Position numbers and translations under genes: made by a program. The notes below the pieces were generated by a model. The model had not been told where the DNA came from, searched no databases, and worked only from the letters and a program-made list of their open reading frames with translations. From an uncultured Clostridia bacterium (GTDB lineage: Bacteria; Bacillota; Clostridia; Oscillospirales; Acutalibacteraceae), in NCBI GenBank assembly GCA_947632045.1, contig CANRNQ010000002.1, positions 93,769 to 157,768 on the forward strand: a stretch of DNA of 64,000 nucleotides, written 5' to 3'. This document shows positions 54,195 through 62,895 of this stretch, in pieces; position 1 is the first letter of the stretch, and the number at the start of each line of letters is the position of its first letter.

Positions 54195-56025
54195 AGCATA
54201 CTCCCTCCTTCCACTGAGCCGCTCCGCAGCCGCTGCACTTCTGTCGGCAGTTCGGCGTTGTTTCGTTGTTATATGCCCTTTTACATTCCTCTATGAGGAA
54301 TGATTTTTTTATTCCGTAATCTATGTGATCCCACGGCAGCAGCTCGTCAAATTCGCGCTGCCTGTTTGCGTAAAACGCGGGGTCGAGCCCGCACTCGTCA
54401 AACACCTCAAGCCACTTTTCAAGGCTGAAATAATCTCCCCAGCCGTCAAATATCATTCCCTTTTCGTGCGCCTTGAGCAGAGCCTTGCCGAGCCGCCTGT
54501 CGCCTCTTGCAAACACAGCCTCGACAAAGCTTGTTGAGGAGTCGTGATAATTGTAGTTTATCTTCTTCGTAGTTATGCTATCCTTTAAATGCATCTGCTT
54601 TTCCTTCAGCACCTCTATCGTATCCTGAGGGAACCACTGGAACGGGGTAAAGGGCTTCGGCACAAAGCTCGCCGTACTCAGCGTGACCCTCACGCTCTTG
54701 CCCTTGGGTCTGTTTTCCGCGCTGTAATAAGCGTTTACCACTCTCTGTCCGAGCTGAGCGATTCCGGCCACGTCGTCGAGAGTTTCGGTAGGCAGGCCTA
54801 TCATAAAATAGAGCTTTACGGTGCTCCAGCCCCCGTTAAACGCCGTCGAGCAGGTGCTCATAAGCTCGCTCTCGGTCACGTTTTTATTTATAACATCTCT
54901 CAGCCTCTGCGTTCCCGCCTCGGGGGCAAAGGTGAGCCCGCTCTTTCTTACGGTCTTGAGCTTTGAGAGTATGTCGTCGGAAAAGCCGTCCACCCTCAGC
55001 GAGGGCAGGGATATGCTGACGTTCTCATCGGCGGACCACTCGGTAAGCCTTGAAAGCAGCGGCACTATTTGAGTGTAGTCGCTCGAGCTGAGCGAGGACA
55101 GAGATACCTCGTCGTAGCCCGTGTTATTGCACAGAGCGTGGCACTGAGCGTCTATGACCTCGGGGGATTTTTCTCTAACGGGGCGATAAAGAAAGCCCGC
55201 CTGACAAAAGCGGCAGCCTCTTATGCAGCCCCTGAATATCTCCGCCATAGCCCTGTCGTGGACTATATCTATCGAAGGCACGACAAAATTATCGGGATAA
55301 TAAAGCTCGTCCAAGTTCTTTATTATCCTTTTTTTTACGGTTTTTGGCGCTTTATGACTCGGGGTAAAGGATTTTAAGGTTCCGTCGCCGTTATATTCTA
55401 CGGTATAAAGCGACGGCACATATACTCCCTCGATTTGAGCCGCCTTTATCAAAAAGTCTTGCTTGCTCTCGTTGTTGCTTTTGCAGCTCTTATATAAATC
55501 AATAACCTCTAAATCTACCTCCTCGCCCTCGCCGATAAAAAACAAATCGACAAAATCCGCGAGAGGCTCCGGATTGCAGGCGCAGGGACCGCCCGCGACC
55601 ACTATATTAAACAAATCCTTCCTGTCCTTTGTAAGCAGGGGGATATTTCCAAGCTCCAGCATATAGAGTATATTCGTGAACGAAAGCTCGTATTGCAATG
55701 TGAAGCCGATAAAGTCGAATTTATCGAGGCTGTCGCCGCTTTCAAGCGCGTATAGCGGAAAGCTATGCCTTCTCATCTGCTCCTCCATATCCGTCCACGG
55801 GGCAAAAACGCGCTCGCACCATATGTCCTCCCTCTCGTTGAACAGGCTATACAGTATCTTCATTCCGAGGTGCGACATTCCGACCTCGTACACGTCGGGA
55901 AAGCAGAAGGCGAAGCGCACGTCGACGCTGCTTTTGTCCTTGATAACGCTGTTTAGCTCTCCGCCCGTATATCTGCCGGGCTTTTGCACGTTGAGCAGAA
56001 TTTTTTCTACCTCTTTGCTTATCAT
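54169..56025 (-). CDS. TIGR03960-family B12-binding/radical-SAM protein
   Basis: 618 aa. The N-terminal B12-binding-like region (FCFPDVYEVGMSHLGMKIL) is followed by the radical-SAM cluster FRGCIRGCRFCQAGF and a C-terminal Cys cluster CRQKCSGCGAAQW. Probably installs a modification with its TIGR03936 partner; target unknown. Confidence 0.93.
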   Translation of the reverse strand: MISKEVEKILLNVQKPGRYTGGELNSVIKDKSSVDVRFAFCFPDVYEVGMSHLGMKILYSLFNEREDIWCERVFAPWTDMEEQMRRHSFPLYALESGDSLDKFDFIGFTLQYELSFTNILYMLELGNIPLLTKDRKDLFNIVVAGGPCACNPEPLADFVDLFFIGEGEEVDLEVIDLYKSCKSNNESKQDFLIKAAQIEGVYVPSLYTVEYNGDGTLKSFTPSHKAPKTVKKRIIKNLDELYYPDNFVVPSIDIVHDRAMAEIFRGCIRGCRFCQAGFLYRPVREKSPEVIDAQCHALCNNTGYDEVSLSSLSSSDYTQIVPLLSRLTEWSADENVSISLPSLRVDGFSDDILSKLKTVRKSGLTFAPEAGTQRLRDVINKNVTESELMSTCSTAFNGGWSTVKLYFMIGLPTETLDDVAGIAQLGQRVVNAYYSAENRPKGKSVRVTLSTASFVPKPFTPFQWFPQDTIEVLKEKQMHLKDSITTKKINYNYHDSSTSFVEAVFARGDRRLGKALLKAHEKGMIFDGWGDYFSLEKWLEVFDECGLDPAFYANRQREFDELLPWDHIDYGIKKSFLIEECKRAYNNETTPNCRQKCSGCGAAQWKEGVCFEKRKTMV

Positions 56026-56032
56026 TCCTACA

Positions 56033-56132
56033 CTTCCGTTTCATTTATTTGATTTTGTTGTTTTGGTTATTTTGATATTTTATTTTATTGTTTTGATTTT
56101 CGGCTATTTTGATTTTTGATTTTCGATTATTT
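56033..56132 (-). repeat. Low-complexity A-rich stretch upstream of the radical-SAM gene
   Basis: On the minus strand a 100-nt purine/A-rich tract made of irregular CAAAAT/CAAAAA units between the M50 protease stop and the TIGR03960 start. No hairpin or promoter is visible; it could be an unstructured leader or relic repeat. Confidence 0.6.
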
Positions 56133-56750
56133 TTACGTCAGGCAATAGTCGCTTTTTGTCTTTAATAATATAATACCTGTAAGATAAACGCTTGTAAACA
56201 GCAAAGTGAAATTATATCTTGATTTTATCACAAGCAGCAGGCCGAAGGTAAGCATTGGGATAAGCACGGCGACGGATATTATCCTCACTATTTTTAACGA
56301 AAGCTCCGGACTCAGCCGCTTCATCATAAGGAGCGTCAGCGCGCGCCCGCCGTCAAGGCTTTCGACCGGCAAAAGATTAAAGCACGCAAGCGCCGCCGCG
56401 GAGAGTGACAGCAGTCTGAAAATTCCTATATCAAACAGCCGATATAGAATATAAAAAAGCATGACGCATAAAATATTTGCCGCCGCGCCCGACAGCGCAA
56501 CGGCAATCTCTTTATTTATGGAAAGAAGGCGCGAGGACTTTTTTATGCTTATATCAAACAGGCTCAGCTTTATCGACTTGACCCTACAGCCGCACGCCCC
56601 GAGTATTATAATATGCCCAAGCTCATGCAGCACGGCGTTTATCACAGCGCAAAACGCGGTAAGGCTACGGTCGGCGACGAGGACTATGCTGAGCGCCGCC
56701 GCCAGCGGAAAGCTGAGCGACAGGGCTATACCCTTAACGCTGATTTTCAT
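56133..56750 (-). CDS. Site-2 (M50) intramembrane metalloprotease
   Basis: 205 aa, about six membrane segments. Zinc helix NAVLHELGHIIIL (HExxH) and the second site NLLPVESLDGGRAL (Asp ligand) match SpoIVFB-type site-2 proteases. Short, without PDZ or CBS domain. ATGA overlap with the small membrane protein gene upstream resembles the spoIVFA-spoIVFB pair. Substrate unknown; a sporulation sigma factor precursor is possible. Confidence 0.9.
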   Translation of the reverse strand: MKISVKGIALSLSFPLAAALSIVLVADRSLTAFCAVINAVLHELGHIIILGACGCRVKSIKLSLFDISIKKSSRLLSINKEIAVALSGAAANILCVMLFYILYRLFDIGIFRLLSLSAAALACFNLLPVESLDGGRALTLLMMKRLSPELSLKIVRIISVAVLIPMLTFGLLLVIKSRYNFTLLFTSVYLTGIILLKTKSDYCLT

Positions 56751-57079
56751 TGCCGCCCGACCCCATAAAACATATCCGTTATCACAAGCTGAGAGTTGAG
56801 CTGATCTATGTACCAGCTTTTGACCGTTTGGAAAACTCCGGCGTTGATAAATTTGAGGGCTATCACCAATATGACCGTTACCGCGCAGAGCACAAGCTGA
56901 TACTTGATTATGCGCTGAGTGCCTGTCAGCACCCTCTTTTTTCTCTCGAGCGGCGGCTCCTGCTCCTGCTCGTCGGATACGGGCATATCGTCGTCATATG
57001 AAACCCGCGCGGCGTCCACTCGCTTTACCGTCTGCCACTCGTCCTCGAAGTCCTGTTCCTGCAAATCAAAATTATCCAT
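56747..57079 (-). CDS. Small single-span membrane protein next to the M50 protease
   Basis: About 110 aa from MDNFDLQEQDFEDEW (a TTG five codons earlier is possible). Acidic cytoplasmic N-half, basic RKKRVLTGTQRIIKYQ, one membrane helix (LVLCAVTVILVIALKFI), then a short outer tail ending YIDQLNSQLVITDMFYGVGRQ. Layout recalls the membrane-proximal part of SpoIVFA-like M23 proteins but no peptidase domain follows. No confident family; regulator of the protease by position. Confidence 0.75.
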   Translation of the reverse strand: MDNFDLQEQDFEDEWQTVKRVDAARVSYDDDMPVSDEQEQEPPLERKKRVLTGTQRIIKYQLVLCAVTVILVIALKFINAGVFQTVKSWYIDQLNSQLVITDMFYGVGRQ

Positions 57080-57154
57080 TGCTTCACATCCCAAGGTTTT
57101 ATTTTTATAATATTTAATATGCGTGAAGCGGATAAAAAATGCAGCGCTGAGAGC

Positions 57155-58525
57155 TTATGTTTTTATCGTCTTATCGTCTAATTTTTTAAAATCGTTGTCG
57201 AGGAGATTTTTATATAAAAGCAACGCCGTTATCAGCGCGCCGCCCTCGGCTATCGGGAAGGAGTACCATACCGCGTCAAGGCTTATGAATGAAAAGGCAA
57301 AGGCGACGGGGAGTATTATCACGAGCTGGCGCAGCGCCGAGATGAACAGGCTTCTAAAGCCCTTGCCGACCGCCTGAAAGAGGGCTGTAAAGACCACGCT
57401 GACTGTGGCGGGGATAAAGCAGAGGCTTATAGTTCTAAGCGCCGGAATACCGATTTTAAGCATCTCTTCATTAGGCGAGAAGATGGACAGGAGCTGATAT
57501 GGGAAGACCCAGAAAATTACGGTTCCGACTATCATAATGCAAAGGGCAATGATACAGCCGTATTTAAGCGACAGCAAAAGTCTTTTTTTATTGCGCGCCC
57601 CGTAGTTATAGCCCATTATGGGCATGACCCCCTGATTGAGCCCGAACACGGGCATAAAGACGAATGATTGCAGTTTATAATAAACGCCGAGGACCGAAAC
57701 CGCCGCCGTCGAGAACGAAACGAGTATCTGGTTCATAAAGAGCAGCATCACAGAGCCTATCGACTGCATTATTATGGAGGGTATGCCGACCGCGTAAATA
57801 TTCTTTATTGTTGAAAGGCTCGGCTTAAAGCCCTTTAGCTGTATTTTTATCTGATGCTTTTTAAAAAATACTATTATAAGCGCATAGGTCATCGAGAGTA
57901 TCTGCCCCGTTACCGTGGCTACCGCCGCCCCCAGCACTCCGAGTCTTGGGAATATCCACCAGCCGAAAATCAGGCAGGGGTCGAGGGCTATATTGGTTAT
58001 CGCTCCGATAAGCATGAATATCATGGGCTGTATCATATTGCCGGTTGCTTGCAGCGTTTTTTCGAGGTTTACCTCTATCAGCGTGCCGAAGGAGAATATG
58101 AACACACAGCCGAGGTAATCGACGCCCATCTGTATAAGCTCCGAATCGTTCGTATATATTGAAAAGAAGGGGCGCGAGATTAAAAAGCCGAGTATTGCGA
58201 AAACGGCCCACGAGCACGCCCCGAGGAAGAGTCCGTGTGTAGCCGCCTTATTCGCCTGCTTTATGTCGCCCTCGCCGAGCTTTCGCGACACCAGGCTGTT
58301 TATTCCCACTCCCGTGCCGACCGCCACGGAAATCAGGAGCATCTGCATTGGAAAAGCGAGCGACACGGCGCTGAGCGCCTTTTCGCTGACCATTGCAACG
58401 AACATACTGTCGACTATATTATAAAGCGCCTGCACTATCATTGAGAACATCGCCGGCAGCGACATGGACAATATGAGCTTGAGCATGGGGGCTGTTCCCA
58501 TTTTATTTTCCCTTTGATTTTCCAT
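57155..58525 (-). CDS. MATE-family multidrug/cation antiporter
   Basis: 456 aa, 12 membrane segments in two similar halves (LSMSLPAMFSMIVQALYNIVDSMFV...; VGIPSIIMQSIGSVMLLFMNQILV...). GTGVGINSLVSRKLGEGD and GLNQGVMPIMGYNYGARN are the diagnostic MATE loops of the two halves. Exports organic cations or drugs using Na+ or H+ gradients. AGGGGATAAA precedes the ATG. Confidence 0.94.
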   Translation of the reverse strand: MENQRENKMGTAPMLKLILSMSLPAMFSMIVQALYNIVDSMFVAMVSEKALSAVSLAFPMQMLLISVAVGTGVGINSLVSRKLGEGDIKQANKAATHGLFLGACSWAVFAILGFLISRPFFSIYTNDSELIQMGVDYLGCVFIFSFGTLIEVNLEKTLQATGNMIQPMIFMLIGAITNIALDPCLIFGWWIFPRLGVLGAAVATVTGQILSMTYALIIVFFKKHQIKIQLKGFKPSLSTIKNIYAVGIPSIIMQSIGSVMLLFMNQILVSFSTAAVSVLGVYYKLQSFVFMPVFGLNQGVMPIMGYNYGARNKKRLLLSLKYGCIIALCIMIVGTVIFWVFPYQLLSIFSPNEEMLKIGIPALRTISLCFIPATVSVVFTALFQAVGKGFRSLFISALRQLVIILPVAFAFSFISLDAVWYSFPIAEGGALITALLLYKNLLDNDFKKLDDKTIKT

Positions 58526-58575
58526 TTTTATCCCCTATTCCTTTTCTTTCAGCTTAATTTAAGAGTGTGCCTGTA

Positions 58576-58802
58576 GCTGTCGCGCTTTACGCTTTGAGTG
58601 TGGAGTATTGCGCCAAGGGCGCTTCGGGCGGCGACCAGCGCGGCGCAGCCGCGCGGAAAACGCGGCGCTCGGGCTTTTTTAAAGAGGCGGCTATCTTATC
58701 CGCCGCGTTTTCGGCCAATTTCCGCCGCAGGCGGAAATTGGCGGTCGCCGCCCGAAGCGCAGCCTCCCGCTCAAACCAATCGAAGGCCCTGACCGCGACA
58801 GC
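58576..58802 (-). repeat. Cloverleaf element D (intergenic palindromic repeat)
   Basis: Fills the gap between the MATE gene and vanZ. Outer stem GCTGTCGCG (58576-58584) with CGCGACAGC (58794-58802), identical to element A; second stem TTTGAG..GGAG (58593) with CTCC..CTCAAA; main stem of 18 perfect bp, 58619-58636 with 58743-58760; arms in reverse order: GC arm, long arm GAAAACGCGGCG (58656-58667)/CGCCGCGTTTTC (58701-58712, 33-nt loop), AT-rich arm GCCAATTTCCGCC/GGCGGAAATTGGC. Ends 10 bp before the vanZ stop. Confidence 0.9.
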
Positions 58803-58812
58803 CCAAAGCCTC

Positions 58813-59292
58813 CTATTTTGAAGCAAGCCCTCCTCGCCCCCTTTTATAGCGCGAGCTTGCAAATCTATATATCAAGGTCGATATTATCATGCCGAACACA
58901 CACCCGGCAAAGTCTATCCATATATCGTAAACCATAGACGTTCTGCCCGGAGAAAGATACTGCACGGTTTCGTCTATTAGCGGGGCAAACACGCCCATAA
59001 ACAGCGACACAAAAATAAGCGCCTTGTTTTTATAGCGCGTAAGCGAATACATAAGGCAGTTGAAAAACGAGAAGAACATGGCAAATTCGGTGAAGTGCGC
59101 GAGCTTGCGCACGATTATAGTCAAGGTGACCACGTCATGCGGCGACGCGCCCTTGAAAAAGTGCCGAACCAAAAACTCCACTATCCTCCCGCTTTCGCTC
59201 GACGACATATCCGCGTTTGCGAGCGAGTTTAAAATAAAAAAGCCTGCCGACAGGATAGTCAGCACCAAAAACACAACTGAAGATTTTTTCAT
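58813..59292 (-). CDS. VanZ-family membrane protein
   Basis: 159 aa, four membrane segments, with the VanZ signature RKLAHFTEFAMF...APLIDETVQYLSPGRTSMVYDIWIDFAGCVFG. Family members include VanZ (low-level teicoplanin resistance); most are of unknown function, probably envelope related. Own promoter; no van genes nearby. Confidence 0.92.
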   Translation of the reverse strand: MKKSSVVFLVLTILSAGFFILNSLANADMSSSESGRIVEFLVRHFFKGASPHDVVTLTIIVRKLAHFTEFAMFFSFFNCLMYSLTRYKNKALIFVSLFMGVFAPLIDETVQYLSPGRTSMVYDIWIDFAGCVFGMIISTLIYRFASSRYKRGRGGLASK

Positions 59293-59340
59293 ATTTTCAC
59301 CCTTTTCGTCTTCGCCTGTAGCGAAGCGTCATCTCGTTAT

Positions 59341-59369
59341 ATTGTAGAGTATATAACTGATTTTGTCAA
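59341..59369 (-). promoter_or_regulatory. Promoter of vanZ-like gene
   Basis: Minus strand TTGACA (59364-59369), 17-nt spacer, TACAAT (59341-59346). A CTTCGC-N5-GCGAAG hairpin lies in the leader near 59312-59328. Confidence 0.7.
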
Positions 59370-59427
59370 AGGAATCGCATACAAATTCACGGTGAATACA
59401 TATTTTTCAATATTTACGTTATTTTTC

Positions 59428-59456
59428 TTGCAATAAAATCATAAATTAAGTATAAT
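59428..59456 (+). promoter_or_regulatory. Promoter of the small-multidrug-export gene
   Basis: TTGCAA (59428-59433), 17-nt spacer, TATAAT (59451-59456); the ATG at 59498 follows a GGAGGAAG ribosome site. Confidence 0.75.
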
Positions 59457-59497
59457 GAGATGAGTTATTTTTTGTATTTAATTATCGGAGGAAGAAA

Positions 59498-59980
59498 ATG
59501 TTGCATTATCTTATTGTTTTTTTGATTTCCATGGTGCCGCTCATCGAGCTGAGGGGAGCCATTCCGTATGCTGTGGGCTTTGACCTCAATCTGACCCTCT
59601 CGTACATCATCGCCATTATCGGAAATATGCTCCCTATGCCCATCATATATTTATTCGCAAGGAAGGTCCTCCTGTGGGGTAAGGACAAAAAATACATAGG
59701 CAAATTTTTCAGCTTTTGCCTTGAAAAGGGCGAAAAGGGCGGGAAAAAGCTCCAGGCAAAGGCCGGTCGCGGGCTTTATATCGCGCTTATGCTCTTTGTC
59801 GGAATCCCCCTTCCGGGAACCGGCGCTTGGACGGGCACCCTCGCCGCGAGCCTTCTTGATATGGATTTTAAGAAAAGTATGCTGGCGGTCTTTTGCGGAG
59901 TTATACTTGCGGGCGTTATTATGGGGCTTGCAAGCATAGGGCTGTTCGGCGCTATTGGGGCAATCTTCGCTCCGAAATAA
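59498..59980 (+). CDS. Small multi-drug export family protein (COG2426)
   Basis: 160 aa, four to five membrane segments. Signature PLIELRGAIPYAV near the N-terminus and FVGIPLPGTGAWTGTLAASLLDMD in the middle define the Sm_multidrug_ex family, whose transport role is poorly established. Followed directly by a terminator. Confidence 0.88.
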   Translation: MLHYLIVFLISMVPLIELRGAIPYAVGFDLNLTLSYIIAIIGNMLPMPIIYLFARKVLLWGKDKKYIGKFFSFCLEKGEKGGKKLQAKAGRGLYIALMLFVGIPLPGTGAWTGTLAASLLDMDFKKSMLAVFCGVILAGVIMGLASIGLFGAIGAIFAPK

Positions 59981-59991
59981 ATTTACTGCTC

Positions 59992-60022
59992 GGGGCGGCG
60001 TATCTGCCGCCCCATAATTTTT
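59992..60022 (+). terminator. Terminator or attenuator before the FAD oxidoreductase
   Basis: 8-bp stem GGGGCGGC / GCCGCCCC (59992-59999, 60006-60013) with a 6-nt loop, followed by ATAATTTTTA. Only 14 nt before the next start codon. Confidence 0.7.
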
Positions 60023-60035
60023 ATGGTGAAGCAAA

Positions 60036-61322
60036 ATGAAAGACAGAGATACAAGAGATATAATAGATATCGCAATTATAGGCGGCGGAGCGGCGGGGCT
60101 TATGTGCGGCTGCATAGCGGGCAAAAGGGGCGGCGGAGCTTTGAATATCGTCATTTTTGAGCGAAACGCAAAGACCGGCAAAAAGCTGCTTGCGACGGGA
60201 AACGGCAGATGCAATCTCTCGAACGCCGCAGTCAGCGAGTCGTCGTATTTTGCGGACAAGCCCGCCTCGCTTGCCGACAATGATTTTCACGTTTTAAATC
60301 ACGAGGCGATAAAGTCGCTTTTTAAGGAGCTCGGGCTTATGCTCAAAACCGACTCCTGCGGCAGAGTCTATCCGCAAAGCGGCAGCGCGTCGTCCGTACT
60401 CGATGTTTTGAGAGATAACCTCTTGCGCTTTGGCGTTAGAGAGCGCACGGGAGAATATATAAGCTCAATCAAAAAAGAGGGCGGCCGCTTTTGCGTCAAA
60501 TCAGACAGCGGCGAATACGCGGCGCGGCGAGTTATACTCGCCTGCGGCGGCTGCGCCTCGCCCGTATTCGGCTCCGACGGCTCGGGCTTTGCCCTCGCAA
60601 GGTCGCTCGGGCACTCGATAGCTCCGCTCTTCCCCTCGCTTGCGCCAATATTTGTGCGCGAAAATCTGCGCTCCATAAAGGGCGTGCGCTGCGATTGCAA
60701 TATAAGCCTTAAATCAAAATCAAGCGGCGATATTATAGCGCAGGAGGCGGGAGAGCTTCAAATAAACGAGGACAACATATCCGGCATATGCGTTTTTAAT
60801 CTTTCCTCTTATGTAAACAGGGCTTTTGCGCTTAAGCAGTCGCCGCCTCAAATTTCAATCGACCTTCTGCCCGAAATCCCCCTGCGCGAGCTTTCCTCGT
60901 TTATATTAAAGCGCGCGTTTTCCTCCCCCGACACGCCGCTTGAGCTTCTGCTCACGGGAGTGATGAGTAAAAAGCTCGGAGCCTTTATAGCAAAAAGCGT
61001 GTTGAACGTATCGCCGTCTTTAAGCTGCGGCAATATGTCGAAGCGGGAGCTTTTAAGGCTCTCCTCGGCGATAAAGGACTTCACCCTCACTCCCGAGAAA
61101 ATCAGCGACTTTAAAAGGGCGCAGGTCACCGCCGGAGGAGTTTCCTGCGATGAAATAGATTTTAAAAGCATGGAGTCGAAAATCGTTAAAGGGCTCTATT
61201 TAGTCGGCGAGGCGGTCGACGTATGCGCCGATTGCGGCGGCTTTAATCTTCACTGGGCGTGGAGCTCCGCCGTTTACGCCGCTGAAAACGCAGCTTCGAG
61301 GTGTTATGATGTTAAGAATTAA
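60036..61322 (+). CDS. HI0933/BaiN-family FAD-dependent oxidoreductase
   Basis: 428 aa. Dinucleotide-binding IAIIGGGAAGLMCG at the N-terminus, the family motif KTGKKLLATGNGRCNLSN, ILACGGCASPVFGSDGSG, and the C-terminal GLYLVGEAVDVCADCGGFNLHWAWSSA. Flavin oxidoreductases of this group include BaiN (bile-acid reduction in Clostridium scindens); the substrate here is not predictable. Weak ribosome site (GGTGAAG). Overlaps the next gene by about 14 nt. Confidence 0.92.
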   Translation: MKDRDTRDIIDIAIIGGGAAGLMCGCIAGKRGGGALNIVIFERNAKTGKKLLATGNGRCNLSNAAVSESSYFADKPASLADNDFHVLNHEAIKSLFKELGLMLKTDSCGRVYPQSGSASSVLDVLRDNLLRFGVRERTGEYISSIKKEGGRFCVKSDSGEYAARRVILACGGCASPVFGSDGSGFALARSLGHSIAPLFPSLAPIFVRENLRSIKGVRCDCNISLKSKSSGDIIAQEAGELQINEDNISGICVFNLSSYVNRAFALKQSPPQISIDLLPEIPLRELSSFILKRAFSSPDTPLELLLTGVMSKKLGAFIAKSVLNVSPSLSCGNMSKRELLRLSSAIKDFTLTPEKISDFKRAQVTAGGVSCDEIDFKSMESKIVKGLYLVGEAVDVCADCGGFNLHWAWSSAVYAAENAASRCYDVKN

Positions 61323-62889
61323 CAATGTAAAACTGCCCGTGGATTATACGGACGATTTGATTTTAAAGCGCGTGTGCGCCGAGCTCAGATGCACGGCAAA
61401 GGCCGTTGCTTCGGTTTCAATGCACAAGCGCTCGGTGGACGCGCGCAGAAAAAACGACGTTCATTTTAAATGCTCGCTCGACGTTGAGCTTAATTCGGAT
61501 GAAAAAGCGGCCTTGACAAAATGCCGCAGCAAGAACATAGAAAGGGCGGAGCCTTATAGCTATGAGCTGCCGCGCGGCGAAAAGCCGCCTTTGTCCCCCG
61601 TTATAATCGGCGCGGGTCCGGCAGGTCTGTTTGCCGGACTTATTCTTTCGCTTGCGGGCTTTGAGCCGATGATAATAGAGCGCGGCGCGATGATAGAGCG
61701 GCGCACTCGCGACATAGACGAGTTTTTCGGCGGCGGCAGCTTGAACGCGAACAGCAACATTCAGTTCGGCGAGGGCGGCGCGGGGGCTTTTTCGGACGGC
61801 AAGCTCAACACCGGCACGAAGGATTCGCGCGCAAGGAAGGTGCTCGAGGAATTTGTGCTTGCAGGAGCGCCCGAGGAAATACTCTACAACTCAAAGCCGC
61901 ATATAGGCACGGATTATCTTCACACGGCGGTCAAAAATATAAGGAAAAGGATTATCGAGCACGGCGGCAGCTTCAAATTTAACACGACTGTCAGCGATTT
62001 TAAAATAAAGGACGGCGCTATAAACGCGGTCGTGACCGAGGGCGGCGATATAATCAACTGCCGCAGTCTTATTCTTGCCCCGGGGCACAGCAGCCGCGAC
62101 ACATACGAGAGGTTAAACCGGCTCGGGATACACATGGAGCAAAAGCCCTTTTCAATCGGCGTAAGGATAGAGCATCTGCGCTCGATGATAGACCGCTCGC
62201 AATACGGCATATACGCGGGGCGGGGGCGTCTTGGGGCTGCGGATTACAGGCTCGTTACCCATCTGCCGAACGGCAGGAGCGTATATACCTTTTGTATGTG
62301 CCCGGGCGGAGAGGTGGTTGCCGCAGCAAGCGAGGAGGGCGCTGTCGTTACAAACGGAATGAGCCGCTTTGCGCGGGATATGGTAAACTCAAACTCCGCT
62401 TTGCTCGTCGGCGTAGAGCCGAGCGACTTCGGCAGCGACAGCGTTCTTGCGGGTATAGAGCTGCAAAGAAGGTTTGAAAGAGATGCGTTCATTCTCGGCG
62501 GCGGCGATTACCGCGCTCCCGCTCAGAGGGTTTGGGACTTTATAAACGGGGTGAAGAGCACCTCCTTCGGTCGGGTTCAGCCGAGCTATCGCCCCGGCGT
62601 TTGCCCCGCCGATTTAAACAAAATAATGCCGGAATATATGAGCTCGTCGCTAAGGGCCGCTATGCTTGAATTTAACGACAGGCTAAAGGATTTTGCCTAT
62701 CCGGACGCGGTGCTCACTGGAATGGAAACGAGGAGCTCCGCTCCGCTGAGGATAATCAGGGGTTCTGATCTTCAAAGCGTTTCATGCCGGGGGCTTTTTC
62801 CCTGCGGCGAGGGCGCGGGCTATGCCGGCGGGATAATATCGGCCGCAGTCGACGGAATAAAATGTGCCGAGGCCATAATCAGGGGGTGA
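61309..62889 (+). CDS. COG2509-family FAD-dependent dehydrogenase
   Basis: About 526 aa (ATGs at 61306 and 61309; GAGGTG fits the second). An N-terminal 90-residue alpha/beta region precedes the FAD site VIIGAGPAGLFAGLIL, then FGEGGAGAFSDGKLNTGTKD, LAPGHSSRDTYE and a C-terminal PCGEGAGYAGGIISAAVDGIK. Substrate unknown. The next gene starts 6 nt after its stop. Confidence 0.92.
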   Translation: MLRINNVKLPVDYTDDLILKRVCAELRCTAKAVASVSMHKRSVDARRKNDVHFKCSLDVELNSDEKAALTKCRSKNIERAEPYSYELPRGEKPPLSPVIIGAGPAGLFAGLILSLAGFEPMIIERGAMIERRTRDIDEFFGGGSLNANSNIQFGEGGAGAFSDGKLNTGTKDSRARKVLEEFVLAGAPEEILYNSKPHIGTDYLHTAVKNIRKRIIEHGGSFKFNTTVSDFKIKDGAINAVVTEGGDIINCRSLILAPGHSSRDTYERLNRLGIHMEQKPFSIGVRIEHLRSMIDRSQYGIYAGRGRLGAADYRLVTHLPNGRSVYTFCMCPGGEVVAAASEEGAVVTNGMSRFARDMVNSNSALLVGVEPSDFGSDSVLAGIELQRRFERDAFILGGGDYRAPAQRVWDFINGVKSTSFGRVQPSYRPGVCPADLNKIMPEYMSSSLRAAMLEFNDRLKDFAYPDAVLTGMETRSSAPLRIIRGSDLQSVSCRGLFPCGEGAGYAGGIISAAVDGIKCAEAIIRG

Positions 62890-62895
62890 CAAATA

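Noticed and set aside
58813..59292. Glycopeptide resistance cluster from the VanZ homologue
   Set aside because: No vanA/H/X or vanRS genes nearby; VanZ-family proteins are common in Firmicutes without resistance clusters.
60036..62889. Bile-acid (bai) operon
   Set aside because: Only the broad HI0933/BaiN flavoprotein family is present; no other bai genes are adjacent.
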